The notes under the pieces were generated by a model. That model saw nothing but the letters and a program-made list of their open reading frames with translations. It was not told where the DNA came from and ran no database searches. The translations under genes and the position numbers were made by a program. Of a DNA stretch of 64,000 nucleotides, positions 63,429 through 64,000 are shown in pieces (position 1 is the stretch's first letter; each line of letters opens with the position of its first letter). This DNA is from JBDGYW01 sp964518955 (GTDB lineage Bacteria > Gemmatimonadota > Gemmatimonadetes > Gemmatimonadales > GWC2-71-9), in contig CAZFHS010000010.1 in assembly GCA_964518955.1 (NCBI GenBank), forward strand, positions 1 through 64,000. The letters are read 5' to 3'.

Positions 63429-64000
63429 GAAAGGACGCTCTGCTGGCGCTCGCCCTGCTACTGGTAGGCTGTGATACACAGGATCGCCAGGAAGTGCAGC
63501 GACCCAACTTGCTGCTTATCCTGACCGACGATCAACGCTCTGACATGTTGGGCAGCAAACACCCGTTTCTCGAGACGCCGCATATGGATCTATTGGCGTC
63601 GGAAGGCTTTCGGTTCGAGAACGCCTTCGTGACAACTCCCATTTGCGCTGCAAGTCGAGCCAGTATCCTGACGGGGTTGGTGGAGCGCACGCATCAATAC
63701 ACGTTCGGCACGCAACCGCTCGCCGTTGAGTTGGCCGACCAGAGTTACCCCACACTGTTGAGAGCGGCAGGCTATAACACGGGACATGTCGGTAAGTTTG
63801 GTGTTGCCACAGAGCCGCGAGCGATCGAGCAGATGTTCGACAGCTACGTGCCATTCGTTGCACACCCGTACTTCAGGGAACAGGCAGATGGGTCGGTTCG
63901 CCACCTCACCGATATCACGGCGGACAGCGCCATCCAGTATCTCCGATCTGCCGATCCAACCGGCCCGTTCGCGCTTACAGTGAGCTTCAATGCTCCTCAT
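63425..64000 (+). CDS. Type I sulfatase, 3' end beyond window
   Basis: 192 codons are visible and the frame is open at the window end. ATG overlaps the permease stop (ATGA). Lipoprotein signal with LLLVGC. Sulfatase N-domain: NLLLILTDDQRSDMLG metal site and the formylglycine region ICAASRASILTG, where alanine replaces the usual proline of CxPSR, a known variant. Third sulfatase of the window. Confidence 0.88.
   Translation, partial: MRKDALLALALLLVGCDTQDRQEVQRPNLLLILTDDQRSDMLGSKHPFLETPHMDLLASEGFRFENAFVTTPICAASRASILTGLVERTHQYTFGTQPLAVELADQSYPTLLRAAGYNTGHVGKFGVATEPRAIEQMFDSYVPFVAHPYFREQADGSVRHLTDITADSAIQYLRSADPTGPFALTVSFNAPH

Noticed and set aside
1..64000. CRISPR arrays, insertion sequences, rRNA, prophage or plasmid genes
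   Set aside because: I found no regular spaced repeats, transposase, integrase or rRNA-like sequence; apart from tRNA-Pyl no other tRNA was recognised by eye.

Overview
The window is about 64 kb of chromosomal DNA from a Gram-negative heterotroph with an outer membrane. It has a SusC/SusD pair, a second TonB-dependent receptor with a carboxypeptidase-regulatory N-domain, many exported lipoproteins, a PadR regulator next to a prefix-domain FtsX permease, sulfatases, M28 and S9 peptidases, and twin-arginine oxidoreductases. This mix fits a marine or host-associated Gemmatimonadota-like organism. That placement is inference from gene content only; no rRNA is present.

Layout. 0.1-5.3 kb: susCD pair. 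5.7-7.6 kb: small LuxR-type regulator, Sel1-repeat lipoprotein, small lipoprotein. 7.8-11.4 kb: TonB-dependent receptor translationally coupled to a surface lipoprotein. 11.4-19.3 kb: sugar module (TIM-barrel isomerase, TonB/TPR lipoprotein, Gfo/Idh/MocA oxidoreductase, ROK kinase, FHS-type sugar permease, TolB-like propeller, unknown protein). 19.4-22.6 kb: PadR regulator and an ADOP-type permease broken by an in-frame TGA. 22.6-30.9 kb: beta-mannan operon (sulfatase with HEAT tail, Na+/solute symporter, GH130 mannosylglucose phosphorylase, mannobiose 2-epimerase-like enzyme, GH26 mannanase, GH16 glucanase). 31-44 kb: CoA-binding protein, S9 peptidase, Kef-type antiporter, DUF368 protein, M28 peptidases, APC permease, sulfatase, phosphatase.

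The main discovery is at 44-62 kb: a methylamine island with a complete bacterial pyrrolysine system. A divergent operon on the minus strand carries tRNA-Pyl (pylT, anticodon CTA), pylSc, pylB, pylC, pylD and pylSn. Facing it is mtbB, a dimethylamine methyltransferase with an in-frame TAG at codon 357, the known pyrrolysine position, followed by its corrinoid protein mtbC. Beside it lie a second methyltransferase set (MttB homologue without pyrrolysine plus a corrinoid protein), an IclR regulator, a methylcorrinoid:tetrahydrofolate methyltransferase and a MetV-MetF fusion. Together these would move methyl groups from methylated amines to corrinoid, then to methyl-THF and methylene-THF. Two ornithine-cyclodeaminase-family enzymes, two SDRs, a D-threonine-aldolase-like PLP enzyme and an APC permease flank the core and probably process or import the amine or amino-acid substrates.

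Two unrelated genes elsewhere, an S9 peptidase and a sulfatase with a HEAT tail, are also split by single in-frame TAG codons with the reading frame intact on both sides. Meanwhile about 12 of the 51 genes whose ends are visible terminate in TAG. TAG therefore seems to be ambiguous in this genome: a normal stop for many genes, pyrrolysine in mtbB, and possibly read through in others. A 36-bp element with a TTTCAT-ATA-ATGAAA palindrome is shared between the iclR start region and the mtbB promoter, which suggests co-regulation by IclR.
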